From Cryomorphaceae bacterium (GTDB lineage Bacteria; Bacteroidota; Bacteroidia; Flavobacteriales_D; Parvicellaceae): a stretch of DNA of 64,000 bases. The position numbers and the translations under genes were made by a program. Of the stretch, positions 46,534 through 55,090 are shown piece by piece. The notes under the pieces were generated by a model. The model worked only from the letters and a program-made list of their open reading frames with translations. It had not been told where the DNA came from and did no database searches. The stretch's first letter is position 1, and every line of letters starts with the position of its first letter. The stretch spans positions 62,001 to 126,000 of the forward strand of contig CAJJBV010000003.1 in the NCBI GenBank assembly GCA_905182525.1, in the 5' to 3' direction.

Positions 46534-47571
46534 ATGAAAGAACAAGATAAAAATATTGAACTCAAAGATTTAGGTGAATTTGGTCTTATAGAAAGGCTAA
46601 CTAAAAAAATAAAAATCTTTCATGAAAATACAAAACTTGGACCTGGTGACGATTCAGCAATAATAAATTCAGATAAAGATATATTAGTGAGCTCTGATAT
46701 GCTTGTTGAAGGAATTCATTTTGACATGGCTTTTACACCTTTAAAACATTTAGGATATAAGTCGGTAATTGTAAATATTAGCGATATATATGCAATGAAT
46801 GCAACTCCAAAACAAATAACAGTAAGTTTAGCAATCTCAAGTAAATATACTCTGGAAGCTATTGAAGAATTTTATGATGGTATTTTATTAGCCTGTGAAA
46901 AATATAAAATAGATATTATTGGTGGAGATTTAACTTCTTGTGTGAATGGTCTAACCGTATCAATAACAGCTATTGGCGAGGCGTTTACAAAAGAAATTGT
47001 TAAAAGGTCTGGAGCAAAAGAGAATGACTTGTTAATAACTACTGGCGATTTAGGAGGTGCTTACATGGGGCTAAATGTACTTCAAAGAGAAAAAGAAGTT
47101 TGGAAAAGCAATCCAAATATGCAACCAGAATTAGATGATTTTAATTATATTTTAGAAAGACAACTTAAACCGGAAGCTAGAAGAGACGTAATTGAATTTT
47201 TAAAAAAATGTGAAGTAATTCCAACAAGTATGATTGACATTTCAGATGGTCTTGCTTCTGAAATTTTTCATATTTGTAAGTCTAGTAACGTAGGTTGCCA
47301 ACTCTATGAAGAAAAAATACCGATAGACTCTCAAACTTATCAAACTTCTATGGACTTTAACATTAACCCAACTGTATCTGCATTAAATGGAGGTGAGGAT
47401 TATGAATTACTATTTACGATTAGTCAAAATGACTATGAAAAAATTAAAAATGATCCTAACATTACCGTAATAGGTCATATTACTAAAAAAGACCAGGGCA
47501 TTAATTTAATTGGAAATGGGAACACATCAACACCTCTTCAGGCGCAAGGCTGGAACCATTTCAATAAATAA
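46534..47571 (+). CDS. thiL: Thiamine-monophosphate kinase
   Basis: Phosphorylates thiamine monophosphate to thiamine pyrophosphate; 345 residues. Family blocks: LGPGDDSAIINSDKDILVSS (metal/nucleotide site, GDDSA), HFDMAFTPLKHLGYKSVIVN, ISDIYAMNATPKQITVSLAI and IIGGDLTSCVNGLTVSITAI. C-terminal MIDISDGLASEIFHIC and LNGGEDYELLFTI close the site. It is a lone plus-strand gene, with the suf operon divergent and the RNase G gene convergent 2 bp after its stop. No thiamin pathway partners nearby. Confidence 0.95.
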   Translation: MKEQDKNIELKDLGEFGLIERLTKKIKIFHENTKLGPGDDSAIINSDKDILVSSDMLVEGIHFDMAFTPLKHLGYKSVIVNISDIYAMNATPKQITVSLAISSKYTLEAIEEFYDGILLACEKYKIDIIGGDLTSCVNGLTVSITAIGEAFTKEIVKRSGAKENDLLITTGDLGGAYMGLNVLQREKEVWKSNPNMQPELDDFNYILERQLKPEARRDVIEFLKKCEVIPTSMIDISDGLASEIFHICKSSNVGCQLYEEKIPIDSQTYQTSMDFNINPTVSALNGGEDYELLFTISQNDYEKIKNDPNITVIGHITKKDQGINLIGNGNTSTPLQAQGWNHFNK

Positions 47572-47573
47572 TA

Positions 47574-49118
47574 TTAAATAGAATTATCAGATTCATCTAA
47601 AAACTGATATTGTAAGATACCAAGTTCAGTCATTGGTCTTACTGTAATCCATTTTTTATATTTTAAAAACCATTGACGCTGAATACTTTTAACTCCTTTT
47701 TTTAAGAACGCATCAATAAAAGGATGAACATTTAATGAAATAGATTTTGCAATTCCCTCAACAATAATTGAATTAAGCATTGAATCAATCTCGTCAACAA
47801 TTAATATAGAAGCCTGAACTTCGCCTTTACCAAGACATGTTGGACAAGCTTCAGTAGTCTTTATTTCAGTTTCGGGACGAACACGCTGGCGTGTAAGCTC
47901 AACTACACCAAATCTACTTGGCGGCTGAATGTTGTGTTTAGCTTTGTCGTCCTTCATGAATTTTCTAAAACTCTCAATAAGCTTTTTATTGTTTACGCGA
48001 TTGTACATATCAATAAAATCAACAGCTACAATTCCACCCATATCCCTAAGCCTTAAAAGTCTAGCAATTTCTTCTGCAGATTCTAAATTGGTTTCTAAAG
48101 CATTTAATTCCTGGTCAACATTTGTAGCTTTTCTATTTCCGCTATTAACGTCAACAACATGCATTGCTTCGGTGTGATCAATTATTAAATATGCTCCAGA
48201 CTTCAAATTAACTTTTCTTCCAAAGGTTGCTTTAATTTGCTTGTTAATTCCCCTACTTTCAAATAAGCTAACTTTTCCTTTATATAATTTAACAATCTCT
48301 TCTTTTTCTGGAGCTATTGTCTTTACATAATCTTTTAATTCAATGTATAAAGATTCATCATCAACATGAATACTTGTAAATTCTTTATTGAGTTCGTCTC
48401 TTAAAACAGTAGTAGCTCTGTTCATTTCACCAAGAAGTTTTTTTCTAGGAGATGCATCTTTAAGCTCTTTAAACATTTTAGACCACTTTTGTTCTAAATC
48501 TCTAAGGTCTTGATCGAGTTCTGCAACTTTTTTATTTTGCGCTACAGTTCTAATAATGACACCAAATTTTCTTGGTCTAATACTATTGATTAGTCTTTTT
48601 AAACGATTACGTTCTGCTGGATCTTTTATTTTTTGAGAGATAGATATTTTTTCTGAAAAGGGTACCAAAACCAAAAACCTGCCAGGTATAGTAACTTCAG
48701 CACTAAGCCTAGGTCCTTTTGAAGAAATTGGTTCTTTAGTGACCTGAACGGCTATAATTTGGTTTGATGCAAGATGTTCCTTTATCTTACCATCTTTTAA
48801 AATATCTGCTTCAATTTTGTTATACCCTAACTTGTGGGTAGACTGTTTTCCGGATATAGATGCTTGAACAAATTTACTCATTGACCTATACTGAGGTCCA
48901 AGATCTAAATAATGTAAAAATGCATCTTTTTCATATCCAACATCAACAAAAGCTGCATTTAAGCTAGGAACAATTTTTTTAACTTTTCCTAAGTATACAT
49001 CTCCTACATTAAAACGGTCATCAAGACCTTCTTTATGAATTTCAACTAATTTGTTATCATAAAGTAACGCAGTTACAACTTCGTCTGATGATGAATTTAT
49101 TACTAATTCATACGACAC
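47574..49118 (-). CDS. rng: Ribonuclease G/E family endoribonuclease
   Basis: 514 residues, the RNase G length without the long C-terminal scaffold of RNase E. An N-terminal S1-like part (GDVYLGKVKKIVPSLNAAFV), the 5'-sensor/RNase H region (SGAYLIIDHTEAMHVVDVNS, GGIVAVDFIDMYN with the catalytic aspartates) and the zinc-link ACPTCLGKGEV are visible. It processes rRNA and degrades mRNA. It stands 55 bp downstream of the small basic gene at 49174-49263 and near HU. Confidence 0.93.
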   Translation of the reverse strand: MSYELVINSSSDEVVTALLYDNKLVEIHKEGLDDRFNVGDVYLGKVKKIVPSLNAAFVDVGYEKDAFLHYLDLGPQYRSMSKFVQASISGKQSTHKLGYNKIEADILKDGKIKEHLASNQIIAVQVTKEPISSKGPRLSAEVTIPGRFLVLVPFSEKISISQKIKDPAERNRLKRLINSIRPRKFGVIIRTVAQNKKVAELDQDLRDLEQKWSKMFKELKDASPRKKLLGEMNRATTVLRDELNKEFTSIHVDDESLYIELKDYVKTIAPEKEEIVKLYKGKVSLFESRGINKQIKATFGRKVNLKSGAYLIIDHTEAMHVVDVNSGNRKATNVDQELNALETNLESAEEIARLLRLRDMGGIVAVDFIDMYNRVNNKKLIESFRKFMKDDKAKHNIQPPSRFGVVELTRQRVRPETEIKTTEACPTCLGKGEVQASILIVDEIDSMLNSIIVEGIAKSISLNVHPFIDAFLKKGVKSIQRQWFLKYKKWITVRPMTELGILQYQFLDESDNSI

Positions 49119-49173
49119 GGTACCTCCTATCTGATTATAGCAAAGCGGTTACAGTAAATATATAATGAGAAAA

Positions 49174-49263
49174 TTATTTGTTCTTGTGTCTGTTTTTTCT
49201 CAGACGTTTTTTTCTCTTATGTGTTGACATCTTATGTCTTTTTCTTTTTTTACCGCTAGGCAT
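49174..49263 (-). CDS. Tiny, extremely basic protein (29 residues; COX24/bS22-like?)
   Basis: 29 codons starting ATG 49263 and ending TAA 49174: MPSGKKRKRHKMSTH then KRKKRLRKNRHKNK. About two thirds of the residues are Lys, Arg or His, there are no acidic residues, and the reading frame is clean. The spacing KKRKRH-x-KRKKRLRKNRHK resembles the short C-terminal COX24/AURKAIP1 (mitochondrial mS38, bacterial bS22) domain, which would make it a small ribosomal protein; that is an inference by pattern, not a database match. It lies between HU (34 bp) and RNase G (55 bp). It is probably a real gene: the same sort of sequence recurs in Bacteroidota genomes near HU. Confidence 0.75.
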   Translation of the reverse strand: MPSGKKRKRHKMSTHKRKKRLRKNRHKNK

Positions 49264-49297
49264 ACTAATCTTTTAAATTATTATTAAATACTTTTTA

Positions 49298-49585
49298 TTA
49301 CTTCTTCAACTTATTTTTAACACCATTAACAAAAGTTTTAGCTGGCTTAAAAGTGGGAACAAAATGTTCTGGTATAATTAATGTAGTATTTTTAGAAATA
49401 TCTCTACCAGTTTTTTCAGCTCTTTTTTTAATCACAAAACTTCCAAAACCTCGCAAATATACATTTTCACCACTTTCCATTGCATCAATAATAGTAGTCA
49501 TTAGTGATTCTACTGTTGCTTGCACAGCAATTTTTTCAACACCTGTTTTATCTGTTATTTCTGAAACTAAATCTGCTTTTGTCAT
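49298..49585 (-). CDS. HU family DNA-binding protein
   Basis: 95-residue histone-like protein that bends DNA. It begins MTKADLVSEITDKTGVEKIA and has the beta-arm region VYLRGFGSFVIKKRAEKTGR and IIPEHFVPTFKPAKTFVNGV with the intercalating-proline region altered from the usual N-P-x-T: the loop reads KNTTLIIPEHFVP. The HU/IHF choice is not fully decided, but HU is more likely. Its promoter (49620-49647) and a 13-bp palindrome in the leader are listed separately. Confidence 0.93.
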   Translation of the reverse strand: MTKADLVSEITDKTGVEKIAVQATVESLMTTIIDAMESGENVYLRGFGSFVIKKRAEKTGRDISKNTTLIIPEHFVPTFKPAKTFVNGVKNKLKK

Positions 49586-49619
49586 TGTAAAAAATATAGA
49601 TTTACCAATTATTGGTTTG

Positions 49620-49647
49620 CAAATATAATTTTATTTATGAAAGCCAA
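49620..49647 (-). promoter_or_regulatory. HU gene promoter
   Basis: On the minus strand TTG (49647-49645), a 17-base spacer and TATATTTG (49627-49620), followed by CAAAC, match TTG-N17-23-TAnnTTTG. The HU ATG is 34 bases downstream. The perfect palindrome ACCAAT-T-ATTGGT lies at 49604-49616, in the leader. Confidence 0.6.
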
Positions 49648-49667
49648 AAAGTAAGCAATGAGTTTTT

Positions 49668-49675
49668 TATTTTTG
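49668..49675 (+). promoter_or_regulatory. -7 box of mutY
   Basis: TATTTTTG, match to TAnnTTTG, seven bases before the mutY ATG at 49683, which again predicts a leaderless message. It is divergent from the HU promoter, 40 bp away. Confidence 0.4.
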
Positions 49676-49682
49676 TGTACAT

Positions 49683-50720
49683 ATGATTGATGAAAATTTT
49701 AGTCTTGTTTTAATTAAATGGTATAATTTAAATAAAAGAAATTTACCTTGGAGAAATACTATTGACCCATATAAAATATGGATTAGTGAAATAATTCTAC
49801 AACAAACAAGAGTTGAACAAGGATTGCCATATTATAATAAATTTATTTTAAATTTTCCAAATATTATTAAGCTTTCTCAAGCAAAAGAAGATAAAGTTTT
49901 GAAACTTTGGCAAGGTTTGGGGTACTATAGTCGAGCAAGAAACCTTCACTTTACTTCAAAATATATCACCGAAAAACTTAATGGAGAATTTCCAAAAAAC
50001 TATGATGGTTTGATTAAATTAAAAGGAGTTGGTAAATATACTGCATCAGCTATTTCTTCATTTGCTTACAACGAAAAGAAAGCAGTTTTAGACGGAAATG
50101 TATTTAGAGTTCTAAGTAGATACTTTGGTGTTTTTGATCCTATAGATAGTACTTTAGGTTTAAAACTATTTGAGGAAATCTCATTTAAAAATTTGCCAAT
50201 TAAAAATATTGCAACTTATAACCAATCTATAATGGAATTTGGAGCTTTACAATGTAAACCAGCAAGTCCTAATTGTGAATTATGTCCACTAAATTTTAAT
50301 TGTTGGGCATTTTTAAATAATAAAATATCAAGCTTACCAGTGAAAAATAAAAAGATTATTAAAAAAGAAAGGTTTTTCAATTTCATTGTATTAGCAAATG
50401 AAAAATTTGTTTTCATAGAAAAAAGAATTAAAAATGATATATGGAAAAATCTATACCAATTTCCACTTTTTGAAGATTCAGATTTAAATTTTAAACCTGC
50501 AAAAGATTTAGTAAAAAATGGGGTTTTATTAAAGAAAACTAAAATCAAACACATTTTAACTCATCAAAGATTGAATGTTGTTTTCTGGCATTACAATGTA
50601 AATAAACTTGAAAAAAACAAAAAATATAAAACAATTGAAATTAAAAAAATAGATCAATATCCAGTTCCTAAAATTGTTGAAAATTATATAGCTGAAAATT
50701 TAAGAATTGATTTAATATAA
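49683..50720 (+). CDS. mutY: A/G-specific adenine glycosylase MutY
   Basis: Removes adenine mispaired with 8-oxoguanine; 345 residues. Helix-hairpin-helix LKGVGKYTASAISSFAYNEK (about residues 110-130), catalytic Glu in WISEIILQQTRVEQG and catalytic Asp in AVLDGNVFRVLSR; the [4Fe-4S] cysteines lie in CKPASPNCELCPLNFNCWAF (C-x6-C-x2-C-x5-C). The NUDIX-like C-terminal domain is recognisable but divergent. First gene of the mutY-ssb-gldE-gldD run typical of Flavobacteriia. Confidence 0.97.
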   Translation: MIDENFSLVLIKWYNLNKRNLPWRNTIDPYKIWISEIILQQTRVEQGLPYYNKFILNFPNIIKLSQAKEDKVLKLWQGLGYYSRARNLHFTSKYITEKLNGEFPKNYDGLIKLKGVGKYTASAISSFAYNEKKAVLDGNVFRVLSRYFGVFDPIDSTLGLKLFEEISFKNLPIKNIATYNQSIMEFGALQCKPASPNCELCPLNFNCWAFLNNKISSLPVKNKKIIKKERFFNFIVLANEKFVFIEKRIKNDIWKNLYQFPLFEDSDLNFKPAKDLVKNGVLLKKTKIKHILTHQRLNVVFWHYNVNKLEKNKKYKTIEIKKIDQYPVPKIVENYIAENLRIDLI

Positions 50721-50746
50721 CTAAATTAGATATATAATATACAAAC

Positions 50747-51193
50747 ATGGCAGGTAGTGTAAACAAAGTAATATTAATTGGCAATCTTGGGAAAGACCCT
50801 GAAATCAGACATCTTGAGAATGGAGCTACGGTAGCAAATTTTTCAATAGCAACATCTGAGAATTATAAAGATAGAAAAACTGGAGAAAAGGTCTCTCAAA
50901 CTGAATGGCACAATATCGTTGCCTGGAGAGGACTTGCAGAAATAGCAGAGAAGTTTATTAAAAAAGGAGACAAAATATATATTGAGGGAAAGCTTAAAAC
51001 TCGAACTTGGCAAGACAAAGAAGGGAATAATAGATACTCAACTGAAGTAATTACTGATAATTTAACTATGCTGGGGAGCTCTGGTGAACCGAAACCTAAT
51101 TCTGAACCGATTAAGTCTGAAGAAAGCGAACCTAAGCCAGTTGCTGAAAAAGAATTTTCTTCACCCGAAGAAAATGATGATTTACCATTTTAA
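50747..51193 (+). CDS. ssb: Single-stranded DNA-binding protein
   Basis: 148 residues. The OB-fold is complete (NKVILIGNLGKDPEIRHLEN, TATVNFSIAT-like ATVANFSIATSENYKDRKTG, EWHNIVAWRGLAEIAEKFIK, KIYIEGKLKTRTWQDKEGN). The acidic C-terminal tail ends SPEENDDLPF, the usual docking peptide for partner proteins. It lies 26 bp after mutY and 14 bp before gldE. Confidence 0.98.
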   Translation: MAGSVNKVILIGNLGKDPEIRHLENGATVANFSIATSENYKDRKTGEKVSQTEWHNIVAWRGLAEIAEKFIKKGDKIYIEGKLKTRTWQDKEGNNRYSTEVITDNLTMLGSSGEPKPNSEPIKSEESEPKPVAEKEFSSPEENDDLPF

Positions 51194-51207
51194 ACCAATA
51201 AAAAAAC

Positions 51208-52533
51208 TTGGAACTAATATTTAACCTATTTTATTTATTAAACCCATTTATAATTTTAAATTCTTTTAACTCTCAATTTTGGATAATGATGACATTAATG
51301 GTAATACTTGTTGTATTATCTGCCTTATTATCGGGTTCTGAAGTAGCAATTTTTGGATTATCTAACTCTCAAAAACTAAAATTAGAAAATGACAATAAAA
51401 ATAAAAACAGTAGAAGAATTCTCAAATTAATTGAAAACCCCAAAAAACTCTTAGCTACAATACTAATAGGAAATAATTTAGTTAATGTTGCAATCGTAGT
51501 GATATCATCAATAGTGGTAAAAAATATTTTACCCAAAGGGCCTGAAAACTCTTTTACAAACTTTATTATTCAGGTTGTTTTAGTAACGTTTATAATTTTA
51601 TTATTTGGAGAAGTTATTCCAAAAGTTTATGCCAATAGCTATAAGATCAAGTTCTCTAGACTAATGGCACTACCACTATCAATACTGAAAATTATTTTTA
51701 ATCCATTAAGTAATTTATTGATTTCTAGCACTTCAATTATTGACAAAAGAGTTGATAAAAAAATTGAACTTCTAAATCCTGAAGAGCTTCAACATGTTCT
51801 AGCGCTTACAAAAGATAGTGTAGAGAATAATGAAGAGAAGAAAATACTTGAGGGGATTTCGAAATTTGGCAATACGGATGTTAAGCAAATTATGACTCCA
51901 AGAACTGATGTAGTTGCTTTTAGAAAAGATTTAGATTTTAAATCATTAATCAATGAACTTAAAACAACAAAGTTTTCTAGAATTCCAGTTTATGAAGAAA
52001 GTTTTGACCATATCAAAGGGATTTTATACGTTAAAGACTTGCTTGGAAAAATTAATGAGAAATCTAAATATGACTGGAGTAAACTTCTAAGAGATGCAAA
52101 GTTTGTTCCCGAAAATAAAAAATTAGATGACTTACTTAAAGAATTTCAAGAAGAGAAAACTCATATTGCTATTGTAGTAGATGAATATGGAGGATCATCC
52201 GGAATTGTTTCTTTAGAAGATGTACTTGAAGAAATTGTTGGCGACATAACGGATGAATTTGACGAGAGAGACGTGACTTTTTTAAAAATTGACGATAGAA
52301 ACTATATTTTTGATGGAAAAACTTCACTAGTTGATTTTTATAAAATTTTAAACGTTGATGGGTCAATCTTTGAAAAAGCTAAAGGAGAATCGGATACTTT
52401 GGCTGGCTTTTGTATAGAACAAGCTGGTAAAATTTTATTAAAAAATGAAAAAATAACTTATGATAAATATACCTTTACTATTGAGGCATCTGATAAAAGA
52501 AGAATTAAAAAAATAAAAATAAGAATTGACTAG
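51208..52533 (+). CDS. gldE: Gliding motility-associated protein GldE (CNNM/CBS/CorC family)
   Basis: 441 residues, TTG start. A DUF21/CNNM membrane domain with several helices (MTLMVILVVLSALLSGSEVA, residues about 27-190) is followed by a CBS-domain pair (MTPRTDVVAFRKDLDFKSLI, FSRIPVYEESFDHIKGILYV) with VDEYGGSSGIVSLEDVLEEI, and a C-terminal CorC/HlyC transporter-associated domain. Found beside gldD in gliding Bacteroidota; its loss there impairs gliding and secretion, but the transported ion is unknown. It overlaps gldD by 8 bp. Confidence 0.93.
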   Translation: MELIFNLFYLLNPFIILNSFNSQFWIMMTLMVILVVLSALLSGSEVAIFGLSNSQKLKLENDNKNKNSRRILKLIENPKKLLATILIGNNLVNVAIVVISSIVVKNILPKGPENSFTNFIIQVVLVTFIILLFGEVIPKVYANSYKIKFSRLMALPLSILKIIFNPLSNLLISSTSIIDKRVDKKIELLNPEELQHVLALTKDSVENNEEKKILEGISKFGNTDVKQIMTPRTDVVAFRKDLDFKSLINELKTTKFSRIPVYEESFDHIKGILYVKDLLGKINEKSKYDWSKLLRDAKFVPENKKLDDLLKEFQEEKTHIAIVVDEYGGSSGIVSLEDVLEEIVGDITDEFDERDVTFLKIDDRNYIFDGKTSLVDFYKILNVDGSIFEKAKGESDTLAGFCIEQAGKILLKNEKITYDKYTFTIEASDKRRIKKIKIRID

Positions 52534-53101
52534 TTTTTTAAAATATTCTTTAATTATTATCTCTTTTATTTCCATGAGTTGTGATAATCAAGAAGAGTAT
52601 CCAAAACCAAAAAGCTATTTACGGATTGACTTCCCTGAAAAAGAATATTATACTATTAGTGATAGTTGTTGTTTTATATTTAACCTTCCTGAGTACTCTT
52701 CTTGGGAGCAAAAATTCAAAAATTATCCTACATGTAGCAAAACAATAATTTTTCCCAAATTTAAAGCTGAAGTTTTATGTGAATATTATAAGTTAAATAA
52801 TGACTTAATAGAAATGTCGGAAAGTTTTAGAAAAATGGTTTACGAACACAGCTTTAAATCTTCAGCAATTATGGAAAGGGTATGGGAAGATAGAGATAAT
52901 AACGTATTTGGATTAGCATACGAAATTAAGGGAAATACTGCATGTAATTATGCATTTACAATTACAGATAGTAGTAAACACTTTTTTGTAGGTCAGTTAT
53001 TATTTCAAACTAAACCTAATTATGACTCACTAGAGCCAAGTATAGAATATGTTATAAAAGATCTTGAAGAAATGATTTCTTCGTTTAGATGGGTTAACTA
53101 A
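52526..53101 (+). CDS. gldD: Gliding motility lipoprotein GldD
   Basis: 191 residues. A lipoprotein signal (LKYSLIIISFISMSC, lipid-modified Cys about residue 19) is followed by the GldD-type opening PKPKSYLRIDFPEKEY and WEQKFKNYPTC. TTG start, inside the end of gldE. GldD is required for gliding and for type IX secretion in Flavobacterium johnsoniae. It ends 8 bp into the convergent acyl-CoA dehydrogenase gene. Confidence 0.92.
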   Translation: MTSFLKYSLIIISFISMSCDNQEEYPKPKSYLRIDFPEKEYYTISDSCCFIFNLPEYSSWEQKFKNYPTCSKTIIFPKFKAEVLCEYYKLNNDLIEMSESFRKMVYEHSFKSSAIMERVWEDRDNNVFGLAYEIKGNTACNYAFTITDSSKHFFVGQLLFQTKPNYDSLEPSIEYVIKDLEEMISSFRWVN

Positions 53102-54272
53102 AAGCTTGAATTCCTGTCACATCAAAACCCGTAATCAAAAGATGGATGTCATGGGTTCCCTCATAGGTAATTACTGATTCTAAATTTGCCATGTGTCTCA
53201 TCACGGAATATTCGTTCATAATTCCCATTGCACCGTGAATCTGTCTTGCTTCTCGCGCTACTTTTAAAGCCATATCAACATTGTTTCTTTTAGCCATTGA
53301 TATTTGAGGAGAAGTTGCTCTGTCTTCATTTTTAAGTTGTCCAAGCCTATATGTTAGAAGCTGAGCCTTAGTTATTTCTGTAATCATTTCAGCTAATTTT
53401 TTTTGAATCAATTGAAAACTAGCAATAGGTTTTCCAAACTGAATTCTTTCCTTAGAGTATCTTAATGCTGAATCATAACAGTCCATTGCTGCTCCAATAG
53501 CTCCCCAGGCAATTCCATACCTGGCGGAATCTAAACACATTAATGGAGCACCTAACCCATCTTTATTTGGCAAAATATTTGATTTTGGAACTTTAACATT
53601 ATTAAATATTAATTCCCCAGTAGCAGATGCTCTTAAAGAGTGTTTTCCATGCATTTCTGGTGTTTGAAAACCTTCCATACCTCGTTCTACAATAACTCCT
53701 TTAATTCTGTTACTTGGGTCTTTTGCCCAAACAACTGCGATATCAGCAAAAGGCGCATTAGAAATCCACATTTTAGCTCCATTTAAAATTATATGGTCAC
53801 CATCTTCAGTAAAATTAGTGGTCATTCCCCCTGGATTAGAACCAAAGTCTGGCTCTGTTAAACCAAAGCAACCAATCATATCACCACTAGCTAATTTTGA
53901 TAAATATTTTTTTCTTTGCTCTTCATTACCAAATTTCCATATAGGATACATTACTAACGAACTTTGAACAGATGAAGTAGATCTTAGTCCAGAATCACAC
54001 CTTTCAAGTTCTTGCATAATTAATCCATAAGATATTTGGTCCAATCCAGCACCACCATATACTTCAGGGATATAGGGTCCAAAACCACCTATACCTGCAA
54101 GACCTTTTAATATTTGATTTGGAAATTCTGATCTTTCATAGTAATCTTCAATTATTGGAGATACTTCTTTTTTTACCCAAGCTCGAGCTGAATCTCTAAT
54201 TAATTTATGCTCATCAGATAAAAGCTCATCCATAAGGTAGTAGTCATGTCCTTGATATTGATCTTTACTCAT
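53094..54272 (-). CDS. Glutaryl-CoA dehydrogenase-like acyl-CoA dehydrogenase
   Basis: 392 residues, FAD-dependent. Family blocks: IGCFGLTEPDFGSNPGGMTT, LNGAKMWISNAPFADIAVVW, HSLRASATGELIFNNVKVP, ARYGIAWGAIGAAMDCYDSA and the catalytic Glu in VITYEGTHDIHLLITG. The STSSVQSSLVMYPIWKFGNE segment and the YEGTHDIH-(L)-LI-G ending are characteristic of glutaryl-CoA dehydrogenase, which converts glutaryl-CoA to crotonyl-CoA in lysine breakdown. Exact substrate remains to be confirmed. Promoter at 54287-54319; unrelated to the first acyl-CoA dehydrogenase gene at 10727. Confidence 0.9.
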   Translation of the reverse strand: MSKDQYQGHDYYLMDELLSDEHKLIRDSARAWVKKEVSPIIEDYYERSEFPNQILKGLAGIGGFGPYIPEVYGGAGLDQISYGLIMQELERCDSGLRSTSSVQSSLVMYPIWKFGNEEQRKKYLSKLASGDMIGCFGLTEPDFGSNPGGMTTNFTEDGDHIILNGAKMWISNAPFADIAVVWAKDPSNRIKGVIVERGMEGFQTPEMHGKHSLRASATGELIFNNVKVPKSNILPNKDGLGAPLMCLDSARYGIAWGAIGAAMDCYDSALRYSKERIQFGKPIASFQLIQKKLAEMITEITKAQLLTYRLGQLKNEDRATSPQISMAKRNNVDMALKVAREARQIHGAMGIMNEYSVMRHMANLESVITYEGTHDIHLLITGFDVTGIQAFS

Positions 54273-54286
54273 TTTAATAATTTTTA

Positions 54287-54319
54287 CAAATGTATAGGTA
54301 ATTAAAATTCTATTGTCAA
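54287..54319 (-). promoter_or_regulatory. Promoter of the glutaryl-CoA dehydrogenase-like gene
   Basis: On the minus strand TTG (54319-54317), a 22-base spacer and TACATTTG (54294-54287) match the Bacteroidota pattern. The ATG at 54272 is 14 bases downstream. Confidence 0.55.
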
Positions 54320-54388
54320 ATGTTGATGGATTTTTTTAAAATAACATTGTGGAAACTTAACTATTAGTGTTTATAAGTTCTAATTCCT

Positions 54389-54396
54389 TATTTTTG
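54389..54396 (+). promoter_or_regulatory. -7 box of dnaG
   Basis: TATTTTTG, match to TAnnTTTG, 15 bases before the TTG start at 54412. No clear -33 element. Confidence 0.35.
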
Positions 54397-54411
54397 ATTT
54401 AAATAGATAAT

Positions 54412-54975
54412 TTGATTCCCCAAGAAACAATAGGTAAAATATTTGATTCTGCAGATATAGTAGAAGTTATTGGTGATTTTATTCATTTGAAAAAATCGGG
54501 TTCAAACTTTAAAGGGTTAAGCCCTTTCGCAAATGAGAAAACTCCTTCTTTCATGGTTTCTCCAGGAAAAAGAATATTTAAAGATTTTAGTTCTGGAAAG
54601 GGCGGTAATGTTGTTACGTTTTTAATGGAACATGAACAATTATCTTACCCTGAAGCTTTAAAATGGCTAGCTAACAAATATAATATTGAAATTGAAGAAG
54701 CTGAAGAGACACAGGAGCAAATTGAGGCAAAACACCAAAAAGAAGCCTTGTACTTAGCCCACCAATTTGCCAACGAGTTTTTTAAAACATCTTTAAAAGA
54801 TTCTAATGAAGGGAAATCTGTTGGACTATCTTATTTAAAGAAAAGAGGATATAATTTAAATACAATAGATGAGTTTGAGTTAGGATATTCACCTGATGAT
54901 TATAATGCTTTAGAAAATGAAGCAAAAAAAGCAAATTATAGTCTAGGACCATTAAAAATATCAGGACTTAATTAA
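54412..54975 (+). CDS. dnaG: DNA primase, N-terminal part (ends at a frameshift)
   Basis: 187 residues of DnaG, which makes RNA primers for DNA replication. TTG start, IPQETIGKIFDSADIVEVIG. The zinc-binding region GLSPFANEKTPSFMVSPGK and FKDFSSGKGGNVVTFLME has lost all metal ligands: the usual C-x2-H and C-x2-C positions are Ser, Ala, Asp and Ser. The frame then stops at TAA 54973-54975 in ISGLN-stop; removing one base there joins it to LIKEGEKGNYDFFRGRIIFP in the next frame. Because primase is essential, a real null is unlikely. Confidence 0.9.
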   Translation: MIPQETIGKIFDSADIVEVIGDFIHLKKSGSNFKGLSPFANEKTPSFMVSPGKRIFKDFSSGKGGNVVTFLMEHEQLSYPEALKWLANKYNIEIEEAEETQEQIEAKHQKEALYLAHQFANEFFKTSLKDSNEGKSVGLSYLKKRGYNLNTIDEFELGYSPDDYNALENEAKKANYSLGPLKISGLN

Positions 54976-55090
54976 AGAGGGTGAAAAAGGTAATTATGAT
55001 TTTTTTCGAGGAAGAATTATTTTTCCTATTCACAATATAACTGGAAGAATAATAGGATTTGGAGGAAGGACACTTAGAACTGATAAAAAA

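Noticed and set aside
50216-50554. 112-codon minus-strand ORF inside mutY
   Set aside because: Antisense shadow of the cluster-binding and C-terminal region of mutY.
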